Positions 32,641-41,363 of a stretch of DNA of 64,000 bases are shown one piece after another. A program made the translations under genes and the position numbers. Each line of letters opens with the position of its first letter. Position 1 is the stretch's first letter. The stretch comes from Bog-105 sp965277435 (lineage in GTDB: Bacteria > Acidobacteriota > Terriglobia > Bryobacterales > Bryobacteraceae), in assembly GCA_965277435.1 (NCBI GenBank), contig OZ255821.1:2046001-2110000 (forward strand), read 5' to 3'. The notes beneath the pieces were generated by a model that saw only the letters and a program-made list of their open reading frames with translations, searched no databases and had not been told where the DNA came from.

Positions 32641-33408
32641 ATGGCAACAAAGTCCAACGGTATAACGACGCTCACCCTCGATGTGGGAGGTACAGGCGTC
32701 AAAGTGATGCTGCTGAACGAGCGCGGCCGTCCGATGAGCGAGCGCTTGCGGGTGGATACACCGCGGCCGGCCACACCCGAAGCGATCCTGGCAGCCGTCG
32801 ACGAGCTCATCAAACCGCTGGGTTCGTTTGATAGAGCATCGGTCGGATTTCCCGGTGTGGTGAAACGCGGTGCGACCTTGACCGCTTTCAATCTAGATCC
32901 CAAATGGATTGGTTTCGATCTGGAGCGAGTTCTCTCGCGAAAATGGCGGCGACCCGTGCGGGTGGCGAACGATGCCGCCGTGCAAGGTTATGGGGCCATT
33001 CACGGGAAAGGCGTAGAGTTGGTGATCACGCTCGGCACGGGATTGGGATCGTCGTTGTTCACCAGCGGTCACCTGGTGCCCGGTCTCGAATTAGCGCATC
33101 ATCCGTGGAAGAAAAAGAGGACATACGAGGAGTTCCTCGGCAAGGTCGGTTTCGTCAAGCTCGGCCGGAAACGCTGGAACGAACAAGTCGAGAAGGCGAT
33201 TCACCAGATCGAGGCGCTATTCAACTACGACTATTTGTACATCGGCGGAGGAAACGCGACCAAGATCGATTTCGCTTTGCCAAAAAATGTGACGCGCGTG
33301 CCGAACGAGGACGGCTTGCTCGGAGGCGTGGCCCTTTGGAAGGACTCGCCGGAGATCATTACTTCACAGGGCGCAGCGGCGGGAGTAAAAAAGGCCACTT
33401 CGGAATGA
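32641..33408 (+). CDS. ppgK: Polyphosphate glucokinase (ROK family)
   Basis: The 255-residue protein has the phosphate loop LDVGGTGVK at 13-21, ASVGFPGVV near 65, VANDAAVQGYG around 107 with the catalytic Asp, and the LVITLGTGLGSSLF phosphate-2 loop. These, with the KKRTYEEFLG stretch and the basic region around LGRKRW, are diagnostic of bacterial polyphosphate glucokinases, which phosphorylate glucose using inorganic polyphosphate or ATP. The usual Zn-binding Cys cluster of ROK repressors is absent, consistent with an enzyme. Its 3' end overlaps the convergent tatC gene by 50 bases. A microsatellite lies in its upstream region. It would feed glucose 6-phosphate to central metabolism. Confidence 0.93.
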   Translation: MATKSNGITTLTLDVGGTGVKVMLLNERGRPMSERLRVDTPRPATPEAILAAVDELIKPLGSFDRASVGFPGVVKRGATLTAFNLDPKWIGFDLERVLSRKWRRPVRVANDAAVQGYGAIHGKGVELVITLGTGLGSSLFTSGHLVPGLELAHHPWKKKRTYEEFLGKVGFVKLGRKRWNEQVEKAIHQIEALFNYDYLYIGGGNATKIDFALPKNVTRVPNEDGLLGGVALWKDSPEIITSQGAAAGVKKATSE

Positions 33409-34600
33409 GGCGGAAGTGGTCGTAATGCACCAGTGCCACCACCACTGCGGCGATCACGATCAGAAAGCCGAGCAATCCGAGCAGGATCTTGCCCCAGGGG
33501 AACGTCTTGCCTTCCCGCTTGAGTACGAGTAAGTGTGAAGCGAACAAGCCGACGAAGAAGAGCAACACCATCGGCACCGCGAACAACATCATGTTGAAGA
33601 CGTCGGGCGTGGGCGTGACCACCGCCGCTATCACAACGATGGCAAGAATGGCATAACGGCTATGCTTTAGCAGGAAGCGAGGAGAGGCCAGTCGCAGCAG
33701 CGTCAGAAAGAAGATGATGACCGGCATTTCGAAGACAAGGCCTACGCCGAGGGTCACGTTTACGAATAAGTCAAAATACTCGTTGATCGAGATGACAGGC
33801 GTGACATGGACATCGCGTCCGATTCCGAGCAGGAATTCCAAACCATAGCGGAAAGCGATGAAATAGGCGAAGCAGCCGCCCGTGATGAAAAGCCCCGCAG
33901 TGCAGAGAATGAACGGGACCGCCCACCTCTTCTCCTTTTTGTACAATCCTGGCGAAATAAAGGCCCAAAGCTGATAGAAGATCCAGGGGGAGCCGACAAA
34001 GATCGAAACGAGCAGAGGCAGCTTGAGATAGATGACGTTGAACTGCTCCATGGGCGTGATTTGCGCAAGGTTCGGGGGATTGATCCCCAGGTGCGTAAGC
34101 GCCAAGACCGCCGGTGCCGAGACCACGTTCCACAGATCCTTACAAAAGCCAACGCTCAGAATAAATGCGACCAGTATGCCCACAATGGCTCGCAGCAGCC
34201 GCGAACGCAGTTCCTCCAGATGCTCCATGAAGGACATCCGCAGCATGCCCTTTTCTTCATCGTCGCCGTCGCTATCCTCATCGTCATCAATGGGCGGCGA
34301 AGGAGGGGGAGGCGGTGGTACAACTCGCGCGGGCACCTGCGCAATCGCCTCGGGTGTCATGTACCCGGTGATCTCCTGCGACTTCGCTGCTTCCGGAATC
34401 TCTACAGGAGGTTCAATGTGCCCATAGGGATCCGACGTACTGGCGTACGCGTCGCTGGTTGGCGTGATCTCGCTCTCGACAGGCACTACTGCCTGCGGCG
34501 GATCTCCATTTACGGATGGGTTTTCACGAACGCCGGTATCCGGTGAGGAAACTTCGCTAGAGTCGGGCGGAGCGGATGGCTCCTTCGGATCATCGAGCAT
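33359..34600 (-). CDS. tatC: Sec-independent protein translocase TatC with long acidic N-terminus
   Basis: The 413-residue protein has the TatC signature FMEHLEELRSRLLRAIVG at about 138-155 and six spans after it. Conserved elements include the periplasmic loop SPWIFYQLWAFISPGLYKKEKR and the fourth-span EMPVIIFFLTLL. TatC recognises twin-arginine signals and forms the translocon core with TatA. The first 130 residues are not normal for TatC: they are proline-, serine- and acid-rich and end in a DDEDSDGDDEEKG run. A shorter start is possible (M near residue 132), but the whole frame is open and the ATG at 34600 is six bases after tatA. It overlaps the ppgK end. Substrates in this window include the protein at 29998-31143. 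Confidence 0.93.
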   Translation of the reverse strand: MLDDPKEPSAPPDSSEVSSPDTGVRENPSVNGDPPQAVVPVESEITPTSDAYASTSDPYGHIEPPVEIPEAAKSQEITGYMTPEAIAQVPARVVPPPPPPSPPIDDDEDSDGDDEEKGMLRMSFMEHLEELRSRLLRAIVGILVAFILSVGFCKDLWNVVSAPAVLALTHLGINPPNLAQITPMEQFNVIYLKLPLLVSIFVGSPWIFYQLWAFISPGLYKKEKRWAVPFILCTAGLFITGGCFAYFIAFRYGLEFLLGIGRDVHVTPVISINEYFDLFVNVTLGVGLVFEMPVIIFFLTLLRLASPRFLLKHSRYAILAIVVIAAVVTPTPDVFNMMLFAVPMVLLFFVGLFASHLLVLKREGKTFPWGKILLGLLGFLIVIAAVVVALVHYDHFRLIPKWPFLLPPLRPVK

Positions 34601-34606
34601 CAGTCG

Positions 34607-35047
34607 CTAGGCCGGATGATTTTCTTGCGCAGGAGCATGGATGGGTTCTTCGGAAGGCTTCGTTCGCGGGACCGTGTCCGCGACAGGTGCCGGAGCGGAC
34701 GCGACCGGTTCTGCCGGAGCGGTAACCGTTTCTGAAGGTACCGGCGATTCGCGGCCATACTCATCGTACGGATAGGGATAAGTAGCGGATGTGTACTCCT
34801 GGATGGCCGGAGAGCTGGCCGGTTGTTTACTTTGCGCAGCAGCATCGGCCTGCTCTGAAAGACGCGCTTCCCGGTCCAGTTCCCGCATGTGAGATTCAAA
34901 GGTGGAAGTGAGCTCGTTCTTGGCCCTTCTAAACTCAGTCAGACCCTTGCCCAGAAGACGCCCCAACTCCGGCAGCTTCTTGGGGCCAAAAAGGAGCAGC
35001 GCAAGAAGAACAATCGCGATCATTTCCTGCGCACCAATCGGACCCAT
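34607..35047 (-). CDS. tatA: Sec-independent protein translocase TatA/TatB
   Basis: The protein has 146 residues. The N-terminal membrane helix (QEMIAIVLLALLLFGPKKLPELGR) carries the FGPKKLP hinge, followed by the amphipathic helix LLGKGLTEFRRAKNEL. This is the TatA/E or TatB signature. The remaining 90 residues are a proline/alanine/glutamate-rich linker of unknown role. It oligomerises to form the Tat pore with TatC, whose gene starts six bases after this stop. With no separate tatB nearby the protein may do both jobs. The ATG at 35047 is backed by GGAGA upstream. Confidence 0.92.
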   Translation of the reverse strand: MGPIGAQEMIAIVLLALLLFGPKKLPELGRLLGKGLTEFRRAKNELTSTFESHMRELDREARLSEQADAAAQSKQPASSPAIQEYTSATYPYPYDEYGRESPVPSETVTAPAEPVASAPAPVADTVPRTKPSEEPIHAPAQENHPA

Positions 35048-35150
35048 CTAATCTCCTTCCAATATGTGTAACGTCTTAATGATAGCCCAGGAATTGAGCC
35101 GTCCTTTTATTTTGCAATCGCGTGAAAGGCGGTCGCGATACAGTACAGTC

Positions 35151-36140
35151 GTGCGTTTCCGCCGATCCAGCAAACTTCTTCCGCTTCTTGTGATTACCGG
35201 GTTCGTCTCGGCCCGTCCTTTTGCCCTGCCCGCGCAAGTGGCGATCAGGAATATAGACAATGACCACGTCGAGATTCAGATTAACGGGCAAACTTTCTCG
35301 AATTTTTACATCGGCCATCAATATTCGAAACCGTTTCTCGCGCCGTTACGCTCGTCCACCGGGTTCATTGTCACGCGCCGGTTCCCGATGGAGCAGGTGG
35401 AAGGCGAATCGCGCGACCATCCGCATCATCGCGGCTTGTTCATCGGCTTTGGCGACATCAATCACATCAATTTTTGGGAAACTGAACCTGAGTCGAAAGC
35501 CAGCGGCGATAACCCTAAAGACAAAGGTACGATCCAGCTGGACAAACTGGATCAGTTGAAGCCGGGTACCAAGTCCGGCAGTGTCCGCGCCACCTTCAAT
35601 TGGTTGAGCCCGGAAGGTAAACACGTTCTCGACGAGGAGAGAACGATGGTGTTCTATGCCGACGATAAAGTGCGCCGCCTCGATGTCGATTGCCAGTTCA
35701 CGGCCCGTACAGCTGTTACCTTCGCCGATACCAAAGAGGGCTTTTTTGCCATTCGCGTAGCGGACAGCATGAGCGGCAAGAAGGGCGGCATCATCACGAA
35801 TTCGGAAGGGGCGCAGACAGAGAAGGATGTTTGGGGGAAACGCGCCTCATGGGCAGATTATGTCGGGACCATTGAAGGACAGAAGACCGGCATTTTGATC
35901 TTGGACAATCCACAAAACGCGCGCCATCCACCACGCTGGCATGCTCGCGACTATGGTTTGTTTGCGGTAAACCCGTTTGGCGAAAAGGCATTTGATCCGA
36001 AATCGGATACCCTGGGCGCGTATCACTTGGCGGAAGGAAAATCGGCGCGCTTCCGGTACCGCGTGATCATTCACCCCGGCGACGAATCGAAGAAAACGAT
36101 CGCGCACTGGTACGACGATTACTCAAAAGGTCAAAAATGA
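35151..36140 (+). CDS. Exported PmoA/DUF6807 family protein
   Basis: The GTG at 35151 gives a basic, hydrophobic start with LLPLLVITGFVSAR then FALPAQVA, a fair signal peptide. A longer frame from 35064 also exists, so the start is uncertain. The mature part is beta-rich, beginning HVEIQINGQTFSNFYIGHQYSKPFLAPLRS, with the marker block RDHPHHRGLFIGFG around residue 90 and ending with FRYRVIIHPGD and IAHWYDDY. This matches the DUF6807 family, often labelled methane oxygenase PmoA by annotation pipelines. These proteins are carbohydrate-related and are not methane monooxygenase subunits; the label is historical. The HPHHRG motif may bind metal or sugar. Its stop overlaps the next ATG (ATGA). Confidence 0.85.
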   Translation: MRFRRSSKLLPLLVITGFVSARPFALPAQVAIRNIDNDHVEIQINGQTFSNFYIGHQYSKPFLAPLRSSTGFIVTRRFPMEQVEGESRDHPHHRGLFIGFGDINHINFWETEPESKASGDNPKDKGTIQLDKLDQLKPGTKSGSVRATFNWLSPEGKHVLDEERTMVFYADDKVRRLDVDCQFTARTAVTFADTKEGFFAIRVADSMSGKKGGIITNSEGAQTEKDVWGKRASWADYVGTIEGQKTGILILDNPQNARHPPRWHARDYGLFAVNPFGEKAFDPKSDTLGAYHLAEGKSARFRYRVIIHPGDESKKTIAHWYDDYSKGQK

Positions 36141-37516
36141 GCCTGAGGCCGCAGCAGCTATGCCTGGTGCTAGTATTCGCCGTCGCTTGTTCGATTAACC
36201 TGCCCGCAGCTGTGGCGCCTCCCATTCCGGAGGCTGCGCAAGCCTCGCCTCATTTCGATGCGCTGGCGGCGACAAATGCCTGGCTGAACACTGTTCCGGC
36301 GGCAGCGCGCGCCCGCTCCGATGCCTATTTCGAAGGCGGCTACTGGCTCATTCTCTGGGACTTCCTGGCCATGGCCGCAATCATGATTCTGCTGCTGGAA
36401 ACGGGCCTCTCGGCACGCCTGCGCAATGTCGCCCTGCGGATTACGCGGCACGATTGGTTGCAGGCATTCCTCTACTGGCTGCAATTCGCCGTGATCACCG
36501 CGGTCCTGCTATTGCCGCTCAATCTGTACGAAGGATTTTTTCGCGAGCACCGCTACGGACTCTCAAACCAATCGGCGCTCGCCTGGCTGCGCGATGCGGG
36601 AGTGGGTTTTGCCGTGGCGGCCGTGTTGGGCGGCATGGTGGCGAGTGCGCTGCTAGTGTTGAGAAAGCGTCTTCCCCGGACCTGGCATCTATGGGGCACG
36701 GCGGTAGCGGTCGCCTTCATCATATTCGCAGCGGCTATCGCGCCGGTCTTTTTGATGCCGCTCTTTAATAAGTACACGCCGCTCAAAGACAGTGCTCTCA
36801 AACAGCAGATCCTGAGCCTGGCTCGCGCCAACGGCATTCCGGCGCACGATGTCTATGAAGCCGATGCCTCACGCCAGAGCAAACGGGTCAGCGCCAATGT
36901 CAGCGGCCTGTTCGGCACCGATCAAATCACGTTGAACGACAACCTGCTGGCACGCTGCTCGCCGGGCGCCGTACTCTCCACCATGGGCCATGAGATGGGA
37001 CATTACGTCATGCACCACATCGAAAACGGCGTGCTCTTCGGGGCCGTGGTGATCTTTGTAATGTTTCTGCTGGTGCGCACGATTCTCTCCTGGGCGGAGG
37101 CGCGCTGGAGCGCTCGCTGGCAACTGAACGGCAGTGGTGATTTCGCCGCGCTGCCACTGGCAGTTCTCATCTTTCTCGCCATCAATTTCCTGCTGACGCC
37201 CGTGCAAAATTCTTACACGCGTATGCAGGAGTATGAAGCAGACATTTTTGGACTGGATACCGCCCGGCAGCCAGACGGCGAGGCCGAGATCGACTTGCTG
37301 CTTGGAGAGTACCGGAAGCTCGATCCTTCGCCGCTCGAAGAGATCATCTTCTTCGACCACCCAAGCGGTCGCACCCGCATCTATGCCGCGATGCGCTGGA
37401 AGGCGGAGAATCTCTGCTTGCTTGATGCTTCGCTGGCCTGCACAAACCGACCGGCCGCGATACCTAAACCTGTTCCCAGCCACCTGATTCGCCCGCCCGC
37501 AGCACCGCTTCAATAA
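36137..37516 (+). CDS. M48 family metallopeptidase (Ste24-like)
   Basis: The 459-residue protein starts with a signal-anchor and has about six membrane spans. The zinc motif HEMGH is at 285-289, and the third zinc ligand is likely the Glu in YEADIFGLD near residue 370. Also present are KQSKRVSANVSGLFGTD-like features (R-Q-S-K-R-V-S-A-N) just before it and the FFDHPSGRTRI block near 425. These are the characters of CAAX-protease-1/Ste24-type M48 enzymes, integral membrane zinc proteases that work in quality control in bacteria. Its start overlaps the PmoA-like gene. The 3' end overlaps the convergent Gfo/Idh gene by 53 bases. Confidence 0.93.
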   Translation: MSLRPQQLCLVLVFAVACSINLPAAVAPPIPEAAQASPHFDALAATNAWLNTVPAAARARSDAYFEGGYWLILWDFLAMAAIMILLLETGLSARLRNVALRITRHDWLQAFLYWLQFAVITAVLLLPLNLYEGFFREHRYGLSNQSALAWLRDAGVGFAVAAVLGGMVASALLVLRKRLPRTWHLWGTAVAVAFIIFAAAIAPVFLMPLFNKYTPLKDSALKQQILSLARANGIPAHDVYEADASRQSKRVSANVSGLFGTDQITLNDNLLARCSPGAVLSTMGHEMGHYVMHHIENGVLFGAVVIFVMFLLVRTILSWAEARWSARWQLNGSGDFAALPLAVLIFLAINFLLTPVQNSYTRMQEYEADIFGLDTARQPDGEAEIDLLLGEYRKLDPSPLEEIIFFDHPSGRTRIYAAMRWKAENLCLLDASLACTNRPAAIPKPVPSHLIRPPAAPLQ

Positions 37517-38480
37517 CACGCATGTTCGCCGCGGCGTCTTCCAGCGTGACAGGCACCTCCGCTTTGCCGCGAATGGCTTGCGCAAAGGCGTCCGCTTGCA
37601 AAGCGTATTGGTCGGCAATGGCAAACTCCTCCACGCGGGCGCTCTTTCCGCCCAGTTGCGAACCATCGTCTATAAAGATCCGGCTCGGTTGGTCTGGCGG
37701 GATGTTATACGGAATTTCCAGTTCGATCCGGCCCTTCGTGCCAAACACCTGCATGCGTTGAAATGGCGCCAGTTGCGTAGCGCATGTAAACACTGCCTGC
37801 CCTGGCGAGAAATCGAGCAGCGCCGAGCTCAGGCGATCCGTCTTCATCTCCGGATCACGATCAATCAGCGCCGAGGCCCGCCGCGGTTCGCGTCCAAAAA
37901 AAAAGCGCGCCATAGTTATCGGATAGCAGCCGATATCCATCACTGCGCCCCCGCCAAACTCCGGCACGTTGCGAATGTTCTTCGGATCGCGATTGAAGTA
38001 GCTGAAGACGCTCAGCACCGAACGCAATTCGCCGATCATTCCGCTGCGCACCAGTTCGCGGGCGCGCAGCCATTGCGGGTGCGTTCGCACCATAAACGCC
38101 TCGCCGATCTTGACGCCGGTCCGGTCGCGGGCGGCGATCAGCGGCGCTACTTCAGCAGCCGTTAGGGCAATCGGTTTCTCACAGAGCACATGTTTCCCGG
38201 CCTCAGCCGCCTTTATGGACCAGGGCACATGCAGGTGATTGGGCAGAGGATTATAAATTGCGTCGACATTCGGATCCTCCAGCAGTTCTTCATATGACCC
38301 GTACGCCTGCTCAATGCCGAGATCGGCCGCTGCCTGGCGTGCCTTCTGCGCGTCTCGCGAGGCAATCGCCACCACTGCCGAGTGCGCCGACTTCTGCATA
38401 CCAGGGATTACCTTCTTAGTGGCTATGTTGGCGACGCCCAGAATGCCCCAGCGGATCTTTTCAGTCGAGTGCGCAGACAT
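37464..38480 (-). CDS. Gfo/Idh/MocA family oxidoreductase
   Basis: The protein has 338 residues. The N-terminal Rossmann domain shows GILGVANIATKKV at about 13-25 for NAD(P) and the LCEKPIAL motif near 99 (E-K-P, with the Lys that contacts substrate). The C-terminal alpha/beta domain has VMDIGCYPITMARFFFG near 180, the D-x-G-x-Y block. The family oxidises or reduces sugars and cyclitols in the cytosol; dehydrogenases for xylose and glucose-fructose are the closest by eye. There is no signal peptide, unlike the second Gfo/Idh protein at 59049. It is divergent from ppa and convergent with the M48 gene, so it is expressed alone. Confidence 0.92.
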   Translation of the reverse strand: MSAHSTEKIRWGILGVANIATKKVIPGMQKSAHSAVVAIASRDAQKARQAAADLGIEQAYGSYEELLEDPNVDAIYNPLPNHLHVPWSIKAAEAGKHVLCEKPIALTAAEVAPLIAARDRTGVKIGEAFMVRTHPQWLRARELVRSGMIGELRSVLSVFSYFNRDPKNIRNVPEFGGGAVMDIGCYPITMARFFFGREPRRASALIDRDPEMKTDRLSSALLDFSPGQAVFTCATQLAPFQRMQVFGTKGRIELEIPYNIPPDQPSRIFIDDGSQLGGKSARVEEFAIADQYALQADAFAQAIRGKAEVPVTLEDAAANMRVIEAVLRAGESGGWEQV

Positions 38481-38538
38481 GCCCCTGAGTTTCGCACGGA
38501 CTATTCAACCTGCAACATTTCTCTGTTACCCTAAACCC

Positions 38539-39117
38539 GTGAAACTGTACGACCTCGATCCGGGCCCAGACCTTCCCGAACTCGTTCGGGTAATCATCGA
38601 AATACCCAAGAATTCTTCTAATAAATACGAGTACGACGGCGAATTGGGAGTGTTTCGATTAGACCGGGCGCTCTATTCGCCCATGCACTACCCGGGAGAT
38701 TATGGTTTTATCCCGGGAACGCTCGCCGAAGACGGCGATCCCCTCGACATTATCGTGATGGTAGACGAGCCTAGCTTCACGGGTTGCTTGATGGAAGTTC
38801 GTCCGCTAGGTGTTCTCAAGATGGTCGATGCGAAGGAAAATGATCAGAAAATTCTGGGTGTGCCCAATCGGAATCCTCGGTTCGAAAGCATCCACACGAT
38901 TGAACAGGTATTTCCACATATCCGACGCGAGATCGAATATTTCTTCACGATTTATAAGGAACTGCAAGGCGCGAAAGCGGAGATGAACGGATGGGGAGGC
39001 CCCAGCGAAGCCCGCCGGGTGATTAACGACAGCCGCCGAGCGTACCTGAACCATAAAGGAAAAGGCACTCGGGAAGAGATCGCAAGCGAAATCGAAACGG
39101 TGACTAAAAGGTCTTAG
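38539..39117 (+). CDS. ppa: Inorganic pyrophosphatase
   Basis: The GTG at 38539 gives 192 residues and places the conserved fold at the start; a longer in-frame reading from 38314 runs antisense into the Gfo/Idh gene and is rejected. Motifs of family I soluble pyrophosphatase are clear: EIPKNSSNKYEYD, RALYSPMHYPGDYGFIPGT, and DGDPLDIIVMVDEP with the metal-binding Asp cluster, then RPLGVLKMVDAKENDQKIL. The enzyme hydrolyses PPi to drive biosynthesis in the cytosol. The length suits the prokaryotic hexameric form. It starts 59 bases from the divergent oxidoreductase start and ends converging with the DUF2076 gene, four bases overlapping. Confidence 0.95.
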   Translation: MKLYDLDPGPDLPELVRVIIEIPKNSSNKYEYDGELGVFRLDRALYSPMHYPGDYGFIPGTLAEDGDPLDIIVMVDEPSFTGCLMEVRPLGVLKMVDAKENDQKILGVPNRNPRFESIHTIEQVFPHIRREIEYFFTIYKELQGAKAEMNGWGGPSEARRVINDSRRAYLNHKGKGTREEIASEIETVTKRS

Positions 39118-39854
39118 GCGAAATTATCGTCGGAACCGCCGTCGAATCCACCGCTGTCTTCGGTATCCAGGCCTGCGTCGTCGAACTGGGAGCTATCGTC
39201 TGGCGAACTCGACGAGTCGTCCAGGTTACTGCTATCGACAAAATTGCTGCTATCGCTGCCCTGCAAATCGTTGCCGCGGTCGCCAGGGGAATCGTAATAG
39301 TTGTTCACAACTTCCTCGGTCGGCGCCATCCCTCCACCGCTCCCTACGAATTCATTCCCCCCAAACTCATTTCCACCGAAGAGGCCCCCGCCATGGTGTG
39401 AGAACATCGATTCGATAGCACCGGCAGCTAGACTACCAGCGGCCACACCGGCGGCTGTTTGAGCGGCTCCGCGCAGGAAACTACCGCCGCCAAAACCGCC
39501 TCCGCCAAACCCACCAGCGACCGGCGCAGCGTACTGGGGTGGCGGCGCATACTGAGGCGCCTGAGAGGCGGGAGGCTGGCTGTAACCACCCGGCTGTGAT
39601 GTTCCCAGCCAGCTCGAAGAACCACTCACCTGGCCTTGCGAGGTGCGATTCTGCAACTCCTGAATCTGCTGCTGGGCGCGTTCGAGCGCCATGTTTTGAA
39701 CCATCACTGTCTGCGTCATCAGGTAAAGCGCATCTGGGCGGCTGCCGATTTTCGTCCGAATCAGCTCTTCGGCTTCCGCGTCCCGCGCCGGGGCGGGCAT
39801 TTGCGCGATCCGGTTCGCAAAGTCGGTCAGCATATTCTTCTCTTCTGGCGTCAT
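39114..39854 (-). CDS. DUF2076 family protein
   Basis: The 246-residue product opens with MTPEEKNMLTDFANRIAQ, then the helical EELIRTKIGSRPDALYLMTQTVMVQ and LERAQQQIQELQ, which is the DUF2076 N-terminal domain. A long Pro/Gln/Gly stretch leads to a hydrophobic region (LRGAAQTAAGVAAGSLAAGAIESMF) and then glycine-rich and strongly acidic D/S repeats to the end. The family is described only from genomes, with the name sometimes given as periplasmic ligand-binding sensor. There is no signal peptide. The low-complexity tail suggests a disordered, negatively charged segment. It lies alone between ppa and gdhA. Confidence 0.88.
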   Translation of the reverse strand: MTPEEKNMLTDFANRIAQMPAPARDAEAEELIRTKIGSRPDALYLMTQTVMVQNMALERAQQQIQELQNRTSQGQVSGSSSWLGTSQPGGYSQPPASQAPQYAPPPQYAAPVAGGFGGGGFGGGSFLRGAAQTAAGVAAGSLAAGAIESMFSHHGGGLFGGNEFGGNEFVGSGGGMAPTEEVVNNYYDSPGDRGNDLQGSDSSNFVDSSNLDDSSSSPDDSSQFDDAGLDTEDSGGFDGGSDDNFA

Positions 39855-40000
39855 GGGCGTCCTTTGGTCTCCGTCAGACTGTTAGACGCAGTTTGGGCCC
39901 GCCTGGTTCAAACAGGCTTTATTTCAAGCTGCTTGCGCATGCACCTGAAAGCATGACAGTGTAAATAGTAGATGGTTCGCTGTTGCGCGTGGGGGGCTTG

Positions 40001-40060
40001 ATGGCTTTCACCTTGTTGCGAGAGAACTGGGCGCCCGAAATGCAACTACTTTGGAAGTGA
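40001..40060 (+). CDS. Possible 19-residue leader ORF upstream of gdhA
   Basis: ATG 40001 follows GGGGGG at a good distance and encodes MAFTLLRENWAPEMQLLWK, then stop, 22 bases before gdhA. A small terminator-like hairpin (GCCTG/CAGGC followed by TTTATTT) lies further upstream at about 39901-39925. A leader peptide controlling gdhA is possible; chance occurrence is also likely given the length. Confidence 0.25.
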   Translation: MAFTLLRENWAPEMQLLWK

Positions 40061-40082
40061 TTCCGTCAGAAAGCTGTTGGCC

Positions 40083-41363
40083 ATGTTGTTAGAAGCTACA
40101 TCGACCCTGTTAGTCGATCACGAGATTAACCCCTGGCAGTCTGCCGCCCACCGCTTCGACGAAGCGGCGGAATTGTTGAGATTAGATGATGGGATGCGCA
40201 AGGTACTGCGCTCCCCGGCCATGGAGCTATCGGTAAATATACCGGTGATTCTCGATGACGGCCGTATCGAAGTATTTACCGGCTACCGTGTGCAGCACTC
40301 CATCGCGCGCGGCCCGGCCAAAGGAGGCATCCGGTTTGCACCCGATGTCTCGCTGGATGAAGTCCGCGCGTTAGCCGCTTGGATGACCTGGAAATGCGCC
40401 GTAGTCAACATCCCATTCGGCGGCGGTAAAGGCGGCGTAATCTGCGAGCCGCAGCTGTTGAGCGAAGGCGAACTCGAACGCATCACGCGCCGCTATACCG
40501 CCGAAATCTGTGAATTTATCGGCCCGGAACGGGATGTCCCGGCGCCCGATGTAAATACCAACGAGCAGACCATGGCTTGGATCATGGACACCTACTCCAT
40601 GCATATGCGCCACACCGTAACCGCGGTGGTGACGGGTAAGCCGCTCGAACTGGGTGGCTCGCTGGGTCGGCCGGAAGCTACCGGTCGGGGCTGCATGATC
40701 GTCACGCTGGAGGCTTTAAAGCTCTTTCGGATGACGCCCGAAAATACTCGCGTCATCATCCAGGGCTTCGGCAACGTCGGCGGCATGGCTGCCCGCCTGA
40801 TGAGCCGTGCCGGCTTCAACATCACTTGCATCATCGAGCACGATGGAGCGGTTTACAATCCTCACGGTCTCGACATAGAGGCACTGCTCCGATACCGACG
40901 TGACACCGGATCCGTCGTCGAATTTCCAGAAGCCGAAGACGTCGACAAGAATGACGCGCTCTTGATGGACTGCGACGTCCTGATTCCGGCTGCGCGCGAG
41001 AATGTCATCACCTCGGCCAACGCCGACAAGATCCGGGCTAAGATTCTGTGCGAAGGCGCTAACGGACCGACAACTTTCGTGGCGGATTCCATTCTGGCCG
41101 AAAAGAAAGTCTTTATTATCCCCGATATTCTGGCGAATGCAGGCGGCGTGACTGTTTCCTATTTTGAGTGGGTGCAAGACCGCCAGGGCTACTTCTGGAA
41201 CGAGAAGATGGTCAACGAACGTCTGGAAGAGATCATGGTCAAGAGCTTTACGGACGTGATCGGTTATGCGGAAAAACACACCGTAAACAACCGCACCGCA
41301 GCATATATGCTGGCGCTCGATCGGGTGGCTGTGGCGATCAAAAAGCGCGGACTTTACGCTTAG
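40083..41363 (+). CDS. gdhA: Glu/Leu/Phe/Val dehydrogenase (glutamate dehydrogenase)
   Basis: The 426-residue protein has the glutamate-dehydrogenase core GYRVQHSIARGPAKGGIRFAP, MTWKCAVVNIPFGGGKGG with the catalytic lysine, and RDVPAPDVNTNEQTMAWIMD with the catalytic Asp. The Rossmann motif VIIQGFGNVGGMAARL and the C-terminal ILANAGGVTVSYFEW follow. It interconverts glutamate and 2-oxoglutarate, so it links to the E1 gene at the right edge metabolically. ATG 40083 is preferred over an in-frame TTG six bases earlier. A 19-codon mini-ORF with a strong ribosome site lies just upstream at 40001-40060. Confidence 0.95.
   Translation: MLLEATSTLLVDHEINPWQSAAHRFDEAAELLRLDDGMRKVLRSPAMELSVNIPVILDDGRIEVFTGYRVQHSIARGPAKGGIRFAPDVSLDEVRALAAWMTWKCAVVNIPFGGGKGGVICEPQLLSEGELERITRRYTAEICEFIGPERDVPAPDVNTNEQTMAWIMDTYSMHMRHTVTAVVTGKPLELGGSLGRPEATGRGCMIVTLEALKLFRMTPENTRVIIQGFGNVGGMAARLMSRAGFNITCIIEHDGAVYNPHGLDIEALLRYRRDTGSVVEFPEAEDVDKNDALLMDCDVLIPAARENVITSANADKIRAKILCEGANGPTTFVADSILAEKKVFIIPDILANAGGVTVSYFEWVQDRQGYFWNEKMVNERLEEIMVKSFTDVIGYAEKHTVNNRTAAYMLALDRVAVAIKKRGLYA

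Noticed and set aside
33806..34546. 246-aa plus-strand frame
   Set aside because: It is antisense to tatC, whose conserved core covers the region.
38314..38538. Extended N-terminus of inorganic pyrophosphatase
   Set aside because: The extension runs antisense into the Gfo/Idh gene. The GTG at 38539 gives the family's normal length.
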